A DNA stretch of 10,443 nt from Terana coerulea (lineage: Eukaryota; Basidiomycota; Agaricomycetes; Polyporales; Phanerochaetaceae): positions 1 to 10,443 of the forward strand of contig JAKOGH010000988.1 of assembly GCA_024811115.1 (NCBI GenBank), given 5' to 3'. Position numbers and translations under genes: made by a program. How positions within the stretch are numbered: the stretch's first letter is position 1; each line of letters starts with the position of its first letter. Below, piece after piece: positions 8,933 to 10,443 of this stretch. The notes below the pieces were generated by a model. The model searched no databases. It was not told the origin of the DNA and worked only from the letters and a program-made list of their open reading frames with translations.

Positions 8933-9305
8933 TGAGTGTATTATCGTACAAAATGGTCATAACTTACAGGGTATATTGAAGCGCCTTGACGTCTTTGAAG
9001 CCTTCGCGTTGGGTTGGCGTCATCTTTCATTCCCTCGGTCCCTCATTCCTAACCGACGCGTTAGCTGCGTCGCGACCACCTACCGCGACACCAGGACCCA
9101 AGCGACACCACACAAGAGTGGGGGGACGCGTGAATTATCGAGCAAGACTGTTGAAGGGGAGGGCTCCCTGCAAACGAGGTACGTGGCCCTCTCACCGCAT
9201 CCACCGCTGCTACCCAGAGCTCCGTCCATGGCCGTGCATGCACGGCTTATGGACGGTGCTTTCATGAATAGGCACCACGCATCCCCCACCAGCAACGAAC
9301 ACCGC
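8933..9305. other. GC-rich segment with no recognisable gene
   Basis: Composition changes sharply from the AT-rich block to CpG-rich DNA after about 8976. Overlapping frames of up to 115 codons exist on both strands, but they share the same bases, show no motif and are what a GC-rich, stop-poor sequence gives by chance. The segment contains the palindrome at 9218-9260 and leads into the tandem array. Confidence 0.5.
9218..9260. repeat. 43-nt imperfect palindrome (hairpin or cruciform)
   Basis: The centre, 9231-9246, is a perfect 16-bp palindrome (GCCGTGCATGCACGGC). It is nested inside 12-base outer arms, 9218-9229 and 9249-9260, that match at 11 positions. Only one base on the left and two on the right separate inner and outer arms, so about 19 pairs could form on either strand. 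It is followed at once by a smaller palindrome, TTCATGAA (9261-9268). Confidence 0.8.
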
Positions 9306-9990
9306 GCGCGAACGCCCGCGTAGTCAAGCACGACGCAACAAGCTCAACGCCGGCGGCCGCGACACCGACGCACAAGAAGCCGGCGCGCACGACACGACGC
9401 GTACGACACGAACGGCGGCGCACAACGCCGACGCCGGCGCGCGGGACGTGGTGAAGCACAGCACACGCAGGCCGACGTAGGCGAGCGCCCCCCGCCGTTA
9501 CAAAGGGCCGACGTACGACGCGAGGGACCAGCGCAACAAGCTACACAGGCGCGACGCCGAGAACGCAGCACGCGCATAACACCAACACCGGCGCGCGGGA
9601 CGTGGCGAAGCACGACGCGCGCAGACCGACGCAGGTGAGCGCGACGCCGACGCACAAGAAACCGGCGCGTACAGCACGACGCGCAAGATACGCAGGGCGG
9701 ACAGCGGCGCACGCACGTACGGTGCCGACGGATGCGCACCACGCCAACGCCGGCGCGCAGGACGTGGCGAAGCACGACGCGCGCAGGCCGACGCAGGCGA
9801 GCGTGCCGCCGTTACAGGGCCGACGCACGACGCGAGGGACCAGGGTAGCGCTACCCCAGCACGACGCCAACGAGCGCAGCACGCGCACGCGCCGGCGCTG
9901 GCGCGCAGGACGTGGCGAAGCACGACGCGTGCAGACCGACGCTGACAAGTGCGCCCCGTCAGAAGGGGCTGGTGCACGACACGAGGGCCA
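9306..9990. repeat. CpG-rich minisatellite array of alternating ~150-160-bp units
   Basis: A shared core, GGCGCGCGGGACGTGGCGAA with small variations, starts at 9436, 9590, 9752 and 9900 (spacings 154, 162 and 148), and a more diverged copy lies near 9306-9330. Each core is followed by GCACGACGCGCGCAGRCCGACG. The remainder of each unit is of two kinds. Type A carries GACGCACAAGAA (about 9368-9378 and 9649-9660). Type B carries GCCGTTACA (9494-9502 and 9808-9816) followed by CGACGCGAGGGACC. The order is A, B, A, B and then a diverged B-like end, so the higher-order unit is about 280-316 bp. Type B of the fourth unit contains a 14-bp palindrome at 9843-9856. Long open frames run on both strands, reflecting GC bias and not genes. 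I know no family for this repeat. Confidence 0.85.
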
Positions 9991-10050
9991 GGGTAGTGGT
10001 GTACGTAAGTATGTTACTGACAGATACAACACACAGGTGGGCATGGCGCA

Positions 10051-10092
10051 GTGCAGGTGAGTATGGTGCATGGTGCATGGGCTTACCTGCAC
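10051..10092. repeat. Stem-loop with a short tandem repeat in its loop
   Basis: GTGCAGGTGAG at 10051-10061 pairs with CTTACCTGCAC at 10082-10092 (ten Watson-Crick pairs plus one mismatch or wobble). The 20-base loop carries the heptamer ATGGTGC repeated twice (10063-10076). It sits at the right edge of the CpG-rich array. Confidence 0.5.
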
Positions 10093-10104
10093 AGTACAAG
10101 TAGT

Positions 10105-10443
10105 TTGTTGTGTTAGGTAGCTTAGTCTTGTATGTAGATAACTAAATATGCAATACAGAGCATCAGGTTAAAAACTAAGAAGGGGATTTCTCAGATGATT
10201 AGTCAAGCAGTAGTGGTATTATAGCTGCATGTGAACAAAAAATAGGACAGTAAGGAAACAAATAGCTGAGAAATAGACTAATTGCCCTAATATATAGAAT
10301 AATTAAGACAATTAGCAAAGGACCTCACTAAACTGCCTTATTGGCCTAATGTATCTATTTATCTAGTTGTGTTACTTTGAAGCTTGTGCAAGAATTAATC
10401 TTAGCTCAGCATGCATTAGGCAGGAATAGTAAGGGGGTTTTTC
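10105..10443. other. AT-rich, CpG-free DNA without genes
   Basis: No open frame of useful length and no repeat of the earlier blocks is seen. I find no CpG dinucleotide in this stretch, so the CpG-rich array is bounded by CpG-depleted DNA on this side as well. Confidence 0.55.

Noticed and set aside
9344..10092. Arginine- and alanine-rich open frames of 143-183 codons on the minus strand and 152 codons on the plus strand
   Set aside because: They overlap each other on both strands within a GC-rich tandem array, where stop codons are rare, and their compositions merely mirror the repeat unit.
1..10443. CRISPR array, prokaryotic operon or phage defence system
   Set aside because: No spaced direct repeats of that kind exist, and the introns, retroelement type and low gene density indicate a fungal nuclear genome.

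Overview
The window looks like transposon-rich, non-coding-heavy chromosomal DNA from a filamentous fungus, most likely an Agaricomycete (basidiomycete). The clues are a Ty1/copia retroelement, short GT-AG introns of about 55-80 bases with CTRAY-like branch points, a C-terminal MYND zinc-finger protein of a kind that is abundant in mushroom-forming fungi, and sharp switches between AT-rich and CpG-rich blocks. The species cannot be named from the sequence.

Layout. Positions 1-930 hold no convincing gene: GC-rich DNA followed by a TATA-containing, pyrimidine-rich stretch. Positions 932-1705 on the minus strand carry two open segments and one good intron candidate, possibly a fragment of a hypothetical gene. 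Positions 1706-3202 contain only short unrecognised frames. On the minus strand, 4900 down to 3203 is a spliced gene whose last two exons encode a MYND zinc finger. Its last intron contains a complete 290-bp solo LTR (3258-3547) flanked by a perfect 5-bp target-site duplication (ACAAT). Upstream of that gene, 5132 to about 7990 on the minus strand is the 3' half of a decayed copia element: end of integrase, reverse transcriptase, RNase H, polypurine tract and 3' LTR. Its LTR belongs to the same family as the solo LTR but lies in the opposite orientation, so the gene sits between inverted LTRs.

The right third is organised by base composition. An AT-rich, nearly CpG-free block (about 7990-8780) ends close to a tRNA-like Pol III unit (8859-8932, minus strand, good A and B boxes but a poor cloverleaf). 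Next come a GC-rich segment with a 43-nt imperfect palindrome (9218-9260) and a CpG-rich tandem array of about 150-160-bp units that alternate between two subtypes (about 9306-9990). Beyond about 10105 the DNA is AT-rich again with no CpG visible.

There is no operon-like functional coupling. The interest lies in how mobile DNA has rebuilt the locus. One LTR sits inside an intron and splits the coding sequence of a zinc finger while leaving splice sites that would still restore it. A second LTR aims its promoter and a consensus splice donor at the start of the same gene. A Pol III-like unit marks the edge between two very different chromatin-type compositions. All protein calls are by eye, and the gene model's middle introns are tentative.
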